Origin: Eucommia ulmoides
Lineage: Eukaryota; Streptophyta; Magnoliopsida; Garryales; Eucommiaceae
Direction of reading: 5' to 3'
Length of the DNA: 64,000 nt
NCBI GenBank assembly: GCA_016647705.1
Contig: CM028329.1
Span: forward strand, 57,119,231-57,183,230
This document shows positions 10,857 to 21,200 of the stretch, one piece after another. The translations under genes and the position numbers were made by a program. Each line of letters starts with the position of its first letter. The stretch's first letter is position 1. The notes beneath the pieces are model-generated. The model was not told the origin of the DNA. It saw only the letters and a program-made list of their open reading frames with translations, and searched no databases.

Positions 10857-13609
10857 TTTGCAAAAGAATTCTCTCAACTCTAAATACACTTACTACCCCC
10901 TCTCGTCGGGGTTGGACTCCAAAAAAACTAAATTATACATATTAAAGAAATTAAAATTACACTTAAACTCCCCAAACAAATCATAATTTGTCATCTTTCA
11001 ATCAAAACCTAAATGGAAAATTTTAAGGACTATTTGATTGAGTTTTTGCGAAAACATTTTTGAAAAAAAATATATTTATTAGGGTAAACTAAATTTTTAG
11101 TCTTCCTATTTGCAGTGTTTGTTATGTGATTTTCCAATTCAATCTTCCTTTTTGTTGCCGATTTTTTATGTAGTTATTCTGTCTTTAATCGGCGTTAATT
11201 TGGACGGAATTTAACCACGTGTGATGTACGTGCCCTACTTTAGAGGTAAAAACATCATTTTAATTTGGACAGATTTTGACCACGTGAGTTGCACGTGCCA
11301 TACTTTAAAGGTAAAAACGTAATTTTTTTTTTGTTTTCTATTTCGTTGTTGTCTTCCACCTCTTCTTCACCGCTGCCATCAATGCCACCCCCACCTATTT
11401 GTTCTATCGCCGTCTTCCCCCTCCATTTTTTGGTTTGTCGGAACCCAGTTTTAAAGGGAGAGATAGAGTAGTGAGAGCGAGAGTAGACTATGTTCAAATT
11501 TATTGTAATGTAGTTATTGATTTTTACTGAAGTGGGATAATTCCGAAACTCTAGGGTGTCATATATTCAAATTACAATTAAAAAGACCAAAGTGAAATAA
11601 TGGTTAAAATTTAGGAGTGCAAAGCATCAAAATCCCCTAAATTAATTCAAAGTTCAAAGTTTAACTTGAAGAGTACAAAAAATGAAATTTAGCCACTTGA
11701 GGAAGAATTTTTGAAGCATTGAATAGGATACTTTGGCCATATACTTGACCAATGATAATTTGTTGCCACAAATATCTTCTTTCTTGATGTTATTATTGAT
11801 AAATCACAAGTAGGCCCTCAATTTGGTTGGAAGTTGTAACAAGTAAGGTGTAGGAGTAGGACACATGTATTATCTAATTAAAAAATTAATTACAAATTGA
11901 CCCCTTATATATATGTTGATATTTTCAAACTTTAATTTTTTATGTGTCAAGAATATCTTCTACTCTTTGGTTCACATCACACAATAAAAGTTAAAAAGGC
12001 TTATGTTACAAATTTGCAAATTTGACTAAAGGTTTAGTAATGGTTTCTTATGGGTACAAGCAAAATTAAGAAAAAAACCAAACCAACCCAAATATATTAT
12101 TTTGTAATCTCGAAGTCGATATTTAACCCATGAGATATCGATTCAATTTTGACTGAACCAGTGGCTATAACTTTAGGGATTCATAAAAAATTAAGCATTT
12201 TTTAGTAATATTTTTGTTTATTCACTAATGTGTTTTGATCGTTCTCAAATACCAAGTGAACATTGTACAGAACGCGTGAACTATTGTTTGAGCGAAATTT
12301 GAGTGGACTGAAATTTTTGTTCTGAAAATTTGAGTGAACATTCGCACAAAACGTGTAAATCATTGTTTGAGCGAAAATTAAGTAAACTTAAATATTATTT
12401 TGAAATATTGAGTGAAAATTCACACAAAAATTTTAATGACACGATTCGTAAATAAAAATAAACAATTTTTTATAGTTTTTTTAAGAGTTATAAACCTAAT
12501 TATTTAAGTCAAATATTTTTTTTTTTTTTTTATCATATTTGGAGAACTAAATAATATATATTTTTTTAGAGGTTTTTATTTTGCAAAAGAAATTTCTCAA
12601 CTCTAAATACACTTACAATCCCCTTCTCGTCAGGGTCGAACTCCAAAAAAACTAAATTAGAGGGGTGAAACCCTAAATTTATAAAAGAATTAAGAAATTA
12701 AAACTACACTTTCTCCACAAACAAATCACAATTGGTCATCTTTCAATCAAAACCTTAACGGAAAATTTTAAGGGCGATTTGATTGAGTTTGCTAAAATAC
12801 TTTTTAAAATCGAGAATATTTATTAATAATGTGTTAAAATTTAAAAATAAAATAAAAGTAATGTGATTGATTAAAATATAATATTAAAAAAGAAAAATAA
12901 TAACCATGATATAAAGATATAAATATAAAAATTAAATTAATAAATAACAAAAAATATAATATTGAAACTCGGTGATGCGATAATTCCGAAATTTCAGGAT
13001 GTTATACGTTCAAATTATAATTATAGCAACCGAAGTAAAATAATAGTTAAATTTTAGGAGTGAAGATTTTGAACATTAGACCTTTCACTGGAAAGATATA
13101 CTAAAAAACTGTTGGGTATAAATTTTAGATTTTCAAAGTTTAACTTGAAGAGTACAAAAAATGAATATTAACCAATTGAGGAAGAATTTTTGAAGCAATG
13201 AATAAGATACTTTGGTCATATACTATTATTTGTGGCCATAAATATCTTCTTTTTTGATATTATTAGTAAATTACAAGTAGGCCCTCAAATTTGGTTGGAA
13301 GTTGTAACAAGGTGTAGGAGTAGGGCACATTAATTATCTAATTAAAAAATAATTACAAATTGATCCCTTATATATATATATACACGCATATATGTTGATA
13401 TTTTCAAACTTTATTTATTTATTTATATTTTTATGTGTCAAGAATATCTTCTACTCTTTGGTTCACATCACACAATAAAAGTTAAAAAAAAGTTTATGTT
13501 GCAAATTTGACTAAAGGCTTAGTAAGGGTTTCATATTCATACAAACAAAATTAAGAAAAATCCAAACAAACCATTAGAATATATTATTTTGATCTCAAAG
13601 TCGATATAC
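10857..13609. repeat. Local tandem duplication, unit ~1.7 kb
   Basis: Sequence from 10857 recurs from about 12577 in the same orientation. GCAAAAGAA..TCTCAACTC opens both units. Blocks near 10983/12733, 11524/12972 and 11650-12080/13140-13580 match closely, apart from a stretch (about 11080-11520) present only in the first unit. No gene is seen inside; short frames in it are chance. Confidence 0.7.
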
Positions 13610-14838
13610 TTCCACCATTTTGGCTCCAACAGAACCATTGATCACCACTCCGGGCCACCACCAACATCGTGCCACTACCGTGCAGTACTATCATTAACAT
13701 CTATTAGTTGTTGAACCACCACGCCACCATCAATTCCATGCTATCACCTCAGATTTGGCCATGATGACTAGGATTTGGTTGTCCTCGGTCAAGTTTTGCC
13801 AAATTTGGCCGAATATGGTCACATTCTGGCTAGACCTAGGTGGAACGTTCAATATGTGCCACCACTAACACCATGCCACCACCAACGCTTAGCTCATCAC
13901 CATCATGCCAGTGCCACCATCGCACCACCAACCCATGTGAACCACAAGATTTTTCTCTCTCTCTCTCTCTCTCTCTCCAGACCTATATCTAGTTTCCAGA
14001 TCTTTTTTTTTTTTTTAACCTAAGATGTGGGAATCATATCTAGTTTTGACATCTATTTTTTTTTAACTAGTTTTAATTTTTTTTTACTCAATCATATATT
14101 ATGTATTAGCTATGGTGGTATTGAATATTTATTGTTGTTTTTTTTTTTTTTTTTTGTATTTTTTTTTTAATTGTAAAATTATGATACTGATTTTTTTTTT
14201 CATTATTTGATGTCGTGATGACGCTAACGAATATTTGTTATGGTTGTAATGATGATAATAAAAATTCGTTGTATTAGTTGTGATGATAATAAATACTTCT
14301 TGTGATGATAATAATGGTGAATCTTTACTGTGGTTGTAACAATGATGGTGAACTTTTACAGTGGTGATAGCAATGAGAGTAAATTTTTACTGCGTTGATG
14401 GTGATGATAATGAATATTTAATGTGGTGATAGGAATATTTATAGCACTGATGATATTAAATTTTTGTTTTTGGTGGCGACAACAGTGTTAGTGAATATTT
14501 TTGGTAGTGGTAAAAATATTTGTTGTGATGATGTTATGGTGATAGCCATTGGTTGTCGTGGTTGTAGCAGGATAATAAATACATTTAGTGGTAGTATTTA
14601 TTATTGAAAAAAGTAATTGATAGGCATTTTTGTGAAAAAATAATATATTTCACGAATTAAGATTTTTCATATATTAAAAAAAAAAAAAACAAGAAGAATG
14701 TAAATAAACATGAAAATTGTGGGCGGCCCCAAAAAAATATTTAAAGAGGTCCATACAAAAAGTGGGCTTGGGCTTTATATTGGGCCAAAAAATATTAATA
14801 TGACCGAAATATTCCATTGGACTCTGCTATTAAATCGG
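13610..14838. repeat. Low-complexity intergenic DNA
   Basis: 13610-13950 is rich in CCACCA/CCACCG words, 13953-13977 is a (CT)n tract, and 14200-14560 is a degenerate array of GTGATGATAATGAAT-like units of roughly 35-40 bp. Frames across these are repeat artefacts. No gene is recognised. Confidence 0.6.
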
Positions 14839-15127
14839 CTCCAGGATCTTCAAAGGGTAATCTTCTTTCACGCCCTTCTTCGCTAGGATGTCCGCGCATC
14901 TATTGGTCTTCAGCAGAAACCAATAGATGCGCGGACATCCTAGCGAAGAAGGGCGCGAAGGAAGAGCGCCCATGGAAGATCCTGGAGACGCTGATCCCAA
15001 AAATTGAAGACATTATTATGGAAGAAATGGACAAACGGGCTTTCGATTTGAGCCCGCCTAATTAAGTTCTTCTTTCTGTTGTTTTTGTGTTCTGTTTTCT
15101 TATCCACCAAAAAAATAAAATAAAAAA
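14839..15127 (+). mobile_element. LINE 3'-end fragment (RNase H region) with inverted duplicate forming a hairpin
   Basis: From about 14919 a plus-strand frame reads NRCADILAKKGAK and ends FDLSPPN at 15064. This resembles the C-terminal RNase H domain of plant LINE polyproteins. A short 3' tail and an A-rich tract (15108-15127) follow. Just upstream the same sequence lies inverted: arms 14861-14907 and 14919-14965 match at 45 of 47 bases around an 11-base loop. Weaker pairing extends outward to about 14839 and 14987. A severely 5'-truncated insertion with an inverted duplicate fits target-primed reverse transcription with a template switch. It ends about 15 bp from the site II motifs of the CBF5 promoter. 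Confidence 0.7.
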
Positions 15128-15141
15128 GTTCAGTCCAATGA

Positions 15142-15152
15142 GGCCCAGCCCA
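15142..15152 (-). promoter_or_regulatory. Paired site II elements (TGGGCY), CBF5 promoter
   Basis: The minus strand reads TGGGCT then TGGGCC, overlapping by one base. Site II motifs bind TCP-type factors in plant growth and ribosome-biogenesis genes (known biology). They lie ~225 bp upstream of the CBF5 start codon. Use in this gene is inferred from position. Confidence 0.6.
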
Positions 15153-15227
15153 TTTTCGGTTCTGCAGGTCCACAAACTCCTATGCAGATGACCACATCTT
15201 GACATTACCCAAACACTTCCCACCCTA

Positions 15228-15245
15228 AAACCCTAAACCCCTAAA
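15228..15245 (+). promoter_or_regulatory. Telo-box cluster, CBF5 promoter
   Basis: AAACCCTAAACCCCTAAA at 15228-15245 matches the plant telo-box. A second AAACCCTAA sits at 15296-15304. Telo-boxes together with site II motifs are a recognised signature of plant translation and ribosome-biogenesis promoters, which fits the gene downstream. Confidence 0.65.
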
Positions 15246-15375
15246 TGCGGCTTCAAGTTTCTCCCTCCTCCTCGTCGTCCTCCCCATCCTCTATGAAACC
15301 CTAAAAATCGAACATTTTTCTCCAACTCTAATTCTAAAATCCCTAGCTTCACTTGAATCCCAGTCGCCGCCCGCC

Positions 15376-17142
15376 ATGACTGACGTCGAGTTAAGCCGTT
15401 CGGAGAAGAAGAAGAAGAACAAGAACAAACCCAAAGAGGAAACCGCCCTTACCGTCGCCGGTTCCGATCAAAATCAGACCGATGCTGATTATCTAATCAA
15501 GCCGCAGAGCTTCACTCCTACACTAGACACCTCACAATGGCCGATCCTCCTCAAGAACTACGATCGCCTCAATATCCGAACAGGGCACTACACGCCGCTC
15601 CCGTCCGGCTACTCCCCTCTCAAGCGTCCCCTCGCCGAGTACATCAGGTACGGTGTTATTAATCTCGATAAGCCCGCTAATCCTTCTTCTCATGAGGTCG
15701 TGGCCTGGATTAAACGGATTCTCCGGGTCGAGAAAACGGGCCACAGTGGAACCCTAGACCCGAAAGTCACCGGAAACCTAATTGTGTGCATAGATAGAGC
15801 CACCCGGCTCGTGAAATCCCAACAGGGTGCAGGAAAAGAGTATGTTTGCATCGCTCGGTTGCATTCCGCGGTGCCCGATGTGGCCAAAGTGGCTCGGGCA
15901 TTGGAGAGCCTAACCGGAGCCGTCTTTCAGCGGCCGCCGCTGATTTCGGCCGTGAAGAGACAGCTCAGGATTAGAACCGTTTACGAAAGCAAGCTGCTAG
16001 AGTACGACGCCGACAAGCATTTGGCCGTTTTCTGGATATCGTGCGAGGCGGGTACATACGTGAGGACCATGTGCGTTCATCTGGGGTTGCTTCTTGGTGT
16101 CGGCGCCCATATGCAGGAGCTCCGGCGAGTTCGCTCCGGGATTATGGGAGAGAAAGATAACATGGTGACTATGCATGATGTCATGGATGCGCAGTGGGTG
16201 TACGACAATTACAGAGACGAGACCTATCTGAGGAGGGCGATTATGCCATTGGAGGTGCTTCTTACCAGCTACAAAAGGTTAGTTGTCAAAGATTCGGCGG
16301 TAAATGCCATCTGCTATGGTGCAAAATTAATGATTCCTGGCTTGTTGAGGTTCGAAAACGACATCGAAGCTGGAGAAGAGGTTGTTCTGATGACAACCAA
16401 AGGGGAAGCCATAGCCTTGGGGATTGCAGAGATGACCACTGCTGTAATGGCAACTTGTGATCATGGGGTTGTTGCGAAGATCAAGAGGGTGGTAATGGAT
16501 CGGGATACTTACCCTAGAAAATGGGGGTTGGGACCTAGGGCTTCTATGAAGAAGAAGATGATTGCAGAAGGGAAATTGGATAAACATGGAAAGCCCAATG
16601 GTAACACCCCTTCCGAATGGACGAGGAATGTGGTTTTGCCACCTGGTGGTGATTCCATGGTGGCTGGACTAGCGGCTGCTGCTGAACCAGTTTCGGCCAC
16701 CACAGAGGCTGCTCCGGTGGAAAGCGAGAAGAAGAAGAAGAAGAAGCATAAGGAGAAGGAAGATGGTGAGGGGCATAAGCGTAAATTGGAGGAAATTGAA
16801 GGTAGTCCGATGGTTGATGGTGTGAAGAAAGTTAGGGTTAGTGAAGTTGAGGAGACTGTGGAGGTGAAAAAGAAGGTGGTGGTGAAGGAGGAGACAGAGG
16901 AAGTGGTTTTGGAGGCGGAAATGGAGAGGAAAGAAAAGAAGAAGAAGAAGAAGAAAGAGGGCGACGAAGAGAAGAAAATTAAGGATGAACCTGGACTGTC
17001 GGATGTGGAGAAATCCGAGAAGAAGAAAAAGAAGAAGAACAAAGAGGTGGAAAACGGGGATGAAGAAGGAGAAGCAAACAAGAGCGAGAAGAAGAAGGAG
17101 AAGAAGAAAAAAAAGAAGAATAAAGAGGCGGATGAGGAATAA
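15376..17142 (+). CDS. CBF5: Dyskerin/Cbf5 H/ACA snoRNP pseudouridine synthase
   Basis: A single uninterrupted frame of 588 aa. Cbf5 is the catalytic subunit of box H/ACA snoRNPs (with Nop10, Nhp2 and Gar1), converting rRNA uridines to pseudouridine in nucleolus and Cajal bodies; it is also a telomerase RNP component. Seen: a Lys-rich N-tail; the dyskerin-like domain (~48-105, [20 protein letters not shown]); the TruB catalytic domain with [14 protein letters not shown], where Asp128 is the expected catalytic residue; [22 protein letters not shown]; and a PUA domain (~300-375). From ~450 the tail is a run of KKKKK/E blocks typical of plant dyskerins and nucleolar localisation. The Arabidopsis homologue is also intronless, so this need not be a retrocopy. 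The ATG at 15376 begins [14 protein letters not shown], and the upstream promoter motifs fit. All key residues look intact. Confidence 0.96.
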   Translation: MTDVELSRSEKKKKNKNKPKEETALTVAGSDQNQTDADYLIKPQSFTPTLDTSQWPILLKNYDRLNIRTGHYTPLPSGYSPLKRPLAEYIRYGVINLDKPANPSSHEVVAWIKRILRVEKTGHSGTLDPKVTGNLIVCIDRATRLVKSQQGAGKEYVCIARLHSAVPDVAKVARALESLTGAVFQRPPLISAVKRQLRIRTVYESKLLEYDADKHLAVFWISCEAGTYVRTMCVHLGLLLGVGAHMQELRRVRSGIMGEKDNMVTMHDVMDAQWVYDNYRDETYLRRAIMPLEVLLTSYKRLVVKDSAVNAICYGAKLMIPGLLRFENDIEAGEEVVLMTTKGEAIALGIAEMTTAVMATCDHGVVAKIKRVVMDRDTYPRKWGLGPRASMKKKMIAEGKLDKHGKPNGNTPSEWTRNVVLPPGGDSMVAGLAAAAEPVSATTEAAPVESEKKKKKKHKEKEDGEGHKRKLEEIEGSPMVDGVKKVRVSEVEETVEVKKKVVVKEETEEVVLEAEMERKEKKKKKKKEGDEEKKIKDEPGLSDVEKSEKKKKKKNKEVENGDEEGEANKSEKKKEKKKKKKNKEADEE

Positions 17143-17688
17143 TTGGTGGGATTTTTTTTATCGACATCTGGAAAATCTCGTATGTATGTTCCTTCGTATC
17201 TTGTCTTTAATTTGAGTTTAATGTTCTTGATTCTGGATTTGTTTATCTTTATGTTGCTTTTAATTCATAGTTTGTTTCTGTCGTGTTCTCAACAGCCTGC
17301 CATTTTTAAATCTATAATGCTTTTTTATCATGGAAGTCTTTGAATTTGGTTGATTATATTATGAAATTTCATGCACCTCTCTAAGCATTTTATTGTGTTT
17401 AAAATCCTAAACTTGTTCTTCCAGCATTGTTATGAACTCGGTCAAATTGTAGAAGCTAAGGGCTTGTTTGGTTTTGTTTTTGAAATCGAGTTTTGAGAAC
17501 TTTGAAAAGTTGTTTGGTTTAGCTTTTAAAAGGAGCATGTTTATCAGTCACGGCTTGATTGAAATATGTTGTTGGAAAAGAGAATTTGTAATTGGCGGAT
17601 TGGGGGGAGCCAGGGTGTTACCCCGCCCCTCGAAAATTCGAAAGGCTATATGGTTGTGTAAAATTCGAAAACCCAAAAAAACAAATCC
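17143..17688 (+). other. 3' flank of CBF5
   Basis: AT-rich, presumably 3' UTR and spacer. Around 17460-17540 there are TTTGTTTGG-like words common at MITE ends, but no complete element could be delimited. Confidence 0.4.
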
Positions 17689-17691
17689 TAA

Positions 17692-18038
17692 GGTGGCGTT
17701 TGGTTAGTTTTTTTGTTTTTGTTTTTCTACTTCCAATAAATTGGGCGTTCTGGAGTATTTCAGGAATAGAAACATATTTGGTAACGACCATTGTATTGAA
17801 ATTGTTTATTTTAATTTATGAGAACAGAAATAAGAAACACGTTTGGTACAACATTCGTTTTTTTTTTTTTTTTAAATGTATGGTGGCCGGTGTAGTGGTA
17901 ATGGGAATAGTTTTGTGTGAGTGAATAAGAATCGACATTTTTTTGTTTCTCAAATTCTTAATGAATTCAAGAATTACTCCCAAAATTTTGGGAATGGGAA
18001 CAAAAATCAGGGAACATAAACGGCAACCAAACGTGGCC
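17692..18038. mobile_element. PIF/Harbinger (Tourist-like) MITE upstream of DUF674 gene A
   Basis: Ends GGTGGCGTTTGGTT and AACCAAACGTGGCC are inverted repeats. The element is flanked by TAA on each side (17689-17691 and 18039-18041), the 3-bp duplication of PIF/Harbinger elements. 347 bp with no coding frame. A relative lies in the opposite orientation at 51601-52056. Confidence 0.8.
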
Positions 18039-18176
18039 TAAATGTTTTACCCTTCTAGTAAGTGTGGAATCCAATACCTTTGTATACCAAGACCTAAGTT
18101 AAAGAACATTTACTTTCTTTTCTTGTTAACTAGACATGCCAACTTTACCTTGCCTAGTAACATTTTTCGTGCTGCT

Positions 18177-18184
18177 TATATAAA
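18177..18184 (+). promoter_or_regulatory. TATA box of DUF674 gene A
   Basis: TATATAAA in CTTATATAAACG, 93 bp before the start codon. The same motif and flanks recur at 52284-52291 in the paralogue at nearly the same distance, which supports function. Confidence 0.65.
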
Positions 18185-18277
18185 CGAAAACCTCTTTGAA
18201 TAATCAACAACCCATCTCCATTCTTTGAAACCCTTTTCGATTTCCTGGTAGATAAAAAAAATTCAGATTTTATAGGC

Positions 18278-21200
18278 ATGGCCACGGCACTACCATCAAC
18301 AGGGACAACCCTAAAGCTCCTAGTGGACAATATCTCCAAGAAGGTGCTTTTTGCAGAGGCCGGTAAAGACTTTGTGGACTTCCTCTTTGGGGTAATGGAG
18401 TTGCCTATTGGCTCCTTCATGTCTCTATTGGCTGAGCAAGGCCTGGTTGAGTCCCCTTGGTCTTTGCCAAAGGTCTATAGGAGTGTGGAAGAGCTCGATA
18501 ACGGTTATATTCAGGAGAACCAAACCAAGGGGCGTCTTCTGAAACCTAATGTACCCTCGTCGAACACTAAGCCTACTCCTATTTTGCAGCAATGGGGGTA
18601 TAAAAGTACTGCAGACACTTATGATGCATATGGGAGGAGGGTGGCGGTGGTGGATGGGTATGTGAAAGGCGTGGTGACATACATGGTGATGGATGATCTG
18701 GTGGTGAAGCCAATGTCGGCCATCTCTTGTATTGCTCTTCTCAACACCTTAGGAATCAGAGATGTCGGTTTGCTTCAGGAAAAGATTGTGAATATTGAAA
18801 TGAAAAAGGTCTATTCTTCTTCTTCTTGATTTTTGTTTCATTTAGAAGCTGCTTAGGGTTGTTCATGGCAGGGTCGGTTTCGTGTTAGGCCATACCTGAT
18901 AAATTTCAAGATTTTGTAGGGCTGGTCCCAACCCCGACCTAGCCTGGCTATCAGGCTCTATTCTCCTGCCCAATCCTGCTCATTGTAAAATACATAAAAC
19001 CCAAGATAATCACTAGACTTTCAATTTGGGAGACTTTCAATTTGGGAGAAACTTTAAATAACCACTAGGTTGCAAAGTTTGAGTTTGTATGTGATATATG
19101 TTATGATTTATTTATTTTAAATATGCTTTTTAATAATTGGATTGGGGTCGAGCTAGTCCTAAATCTACATGGCTAGGCCTTAGTCCGACTCTAAAAATGA
19201 CCAAACTTAAATCTTGGGGTCTTTGCATGGTTCACGAGTCTAAATTTTAAAGTCCAAGCTCTAAAAAATAGGTAATGGGTTGGGCTGGTCTCTAAGCCAT
19301 AACACCCCTACCACTCCCTTTTTAAAATCTGTTACCGAAAATTTTGAAAATTATAAAGGGAAGTTTGGTTTAGATTTGAAAAATTTACAAAAAATCGTAT
19401 ATTTGTTAGGTGAATGTGTGGTGGGTAAGAGCTTGCATAATGCTAGCGGGGTGGTGGTCCTCGCTCATTCTTTTTCCTTTTTCACATTTCTCGGTATTGT
19501 ATTTTTATAAGTGCATAAAGATCTCTGTGCCCTTATATATATATATTCTTGTGTTTTTTAATGAACAATCCATGTGTTATAATAATTTTTCTTGTCAAAA
19601 ATCAAAAAATCATTGTCATTGAAAAATTATAGTAACTTCAGGTATTACGGTGATTTTGGATTTCTAAAAAAATTATTGTAGTGCGTTGTATTGACTAAAA
19701 TTTTAATGTCATGGCTGGGTGACAAAAGAAAAAAAAATAAAAAAAAATCCTATATTTATTTTTATTTTTAAAAAAAAAAACATTTATTGCTTAGCGTAGA
19801 TACACAATACATTCTCTCTCTCTCTTTCATTATTTTTTTAAAAAATAATATTGGAGACAAAAATTGAACACTTTAGTCCCTTGTGTTTGGTAAAACATAT
19901 TTTTGTTTTGGGAATAATTAGTGATTAGTTCCGAATAGTTAGTGTAATATATTATTAGTCCAATTTAAAATATAAATTTTGATTTATTCTTTTAAATTGA
20001 TTTTTGCTTGCGAATTAGTTTTTGCATGTATTCACGTCTGTGTAAATTAGTTACATGTATCTGTGTAATATTAGTTATATGTTACAAATTACATGTACAT
20101 ATGTTACATGTAGTTGTGTAATATTTATTATATCTAACAAATATTTTAAATACAAATTAGATATATGTAATCACGAGAGTGCAGCGCATGTATTGAACCT
20201 TCCACTTTTTTAAATGTACGAGATTAAAACAAAAATTATAATTGTATATGCGCCTTTTTAAAATTAAATAAGAGATTGCTACAAAAATATCCTAAACTTT
20301 TTGAATTATGTAGTTTTAAAAAAAAAATAGTTGAAGAATTCAAATCCTTTCTCCTCAATTATAGTTGAAGAATTTTATTTGTTTATATACTTCATAAATT
20401 GTTAATTATTTACTCAATTGCTTTTCCATATGTAATTTACGTTGTTCATTTGTGTTGATAATTGAGTATTATATGAAATGATTATATATGTAAATAAGTA
20501 ATATTATTTATAAAATTGTCTTAATTAATTCATAATCTTATTGATGGGACTTTTTGAATGGATTAATCTCAATTTTAAAAGTGCCAAATATTTCATGATT
20601 AAAATACTCATCAAAGATCTGCAAAATTTAATAGATGACTAAGATTTTCCTTATTAAACAGTATTAACAGGGATTTTTTTTTTCCACAAATAACAAAACA
20701 ATTAATGTTATATTCAACATCTAAAACCAAAACGGGAGGATATGATCTTGGGCTTCGTGAAAACATGTGTTTCATTTACCTTAATTCATGTTATATTCAA
20801 CACTGACAAAAAAAGATAGGATCTGATCGTATGCTTTAAGAACACGTGTATTGTCTTAGTTAGTTAATGTTATATTTAACATTCAAACAAAAATAAGAAC
20901 ACGTGTATTGTCTTAGTTAGTTAATGTTATATTTAACATTCAAACAAAAATAAGATATATGATTATATTTTTCGTGGAAGACATATGTTTCCTTTTTATA
21001 ACCAATTCATGTTATATTTAACATCCACACAAAATTAGGTTTATCAACTTATGACTTACTTTTCTATTTTTGTTTGAGTTTGTTGAAACGGATGTTGAAT
21101 TTAAACCCCTAGTTAACATGTAACATTAGTAATTTTTAACTCCACATTAATGGGGGGAAGGGGGGAGGGACTAGGGAGGGGATGTAGATAACAATGTATT

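Noticed and set aside
15228-15304. Interstitial telomeric repeat
   Set aside because: Only one to two repeat lengths in a promoter; better explained as telo-boxes.
16509-17081. Long Ser/Phe-rich minus-strand frame opposite the dyskerin tail
   Set aside because: It is the complement of the AAG/GAG-rich lysine-glutamate tail; low complexity and no family match.
15376-17142. CBF5 as a processed retrocopy because it lacks introns
   Set aside because: Plant CBF5 genes, including the Arabidopsis one, are intronless, and a full promoter with site II and telo-boxes is present.
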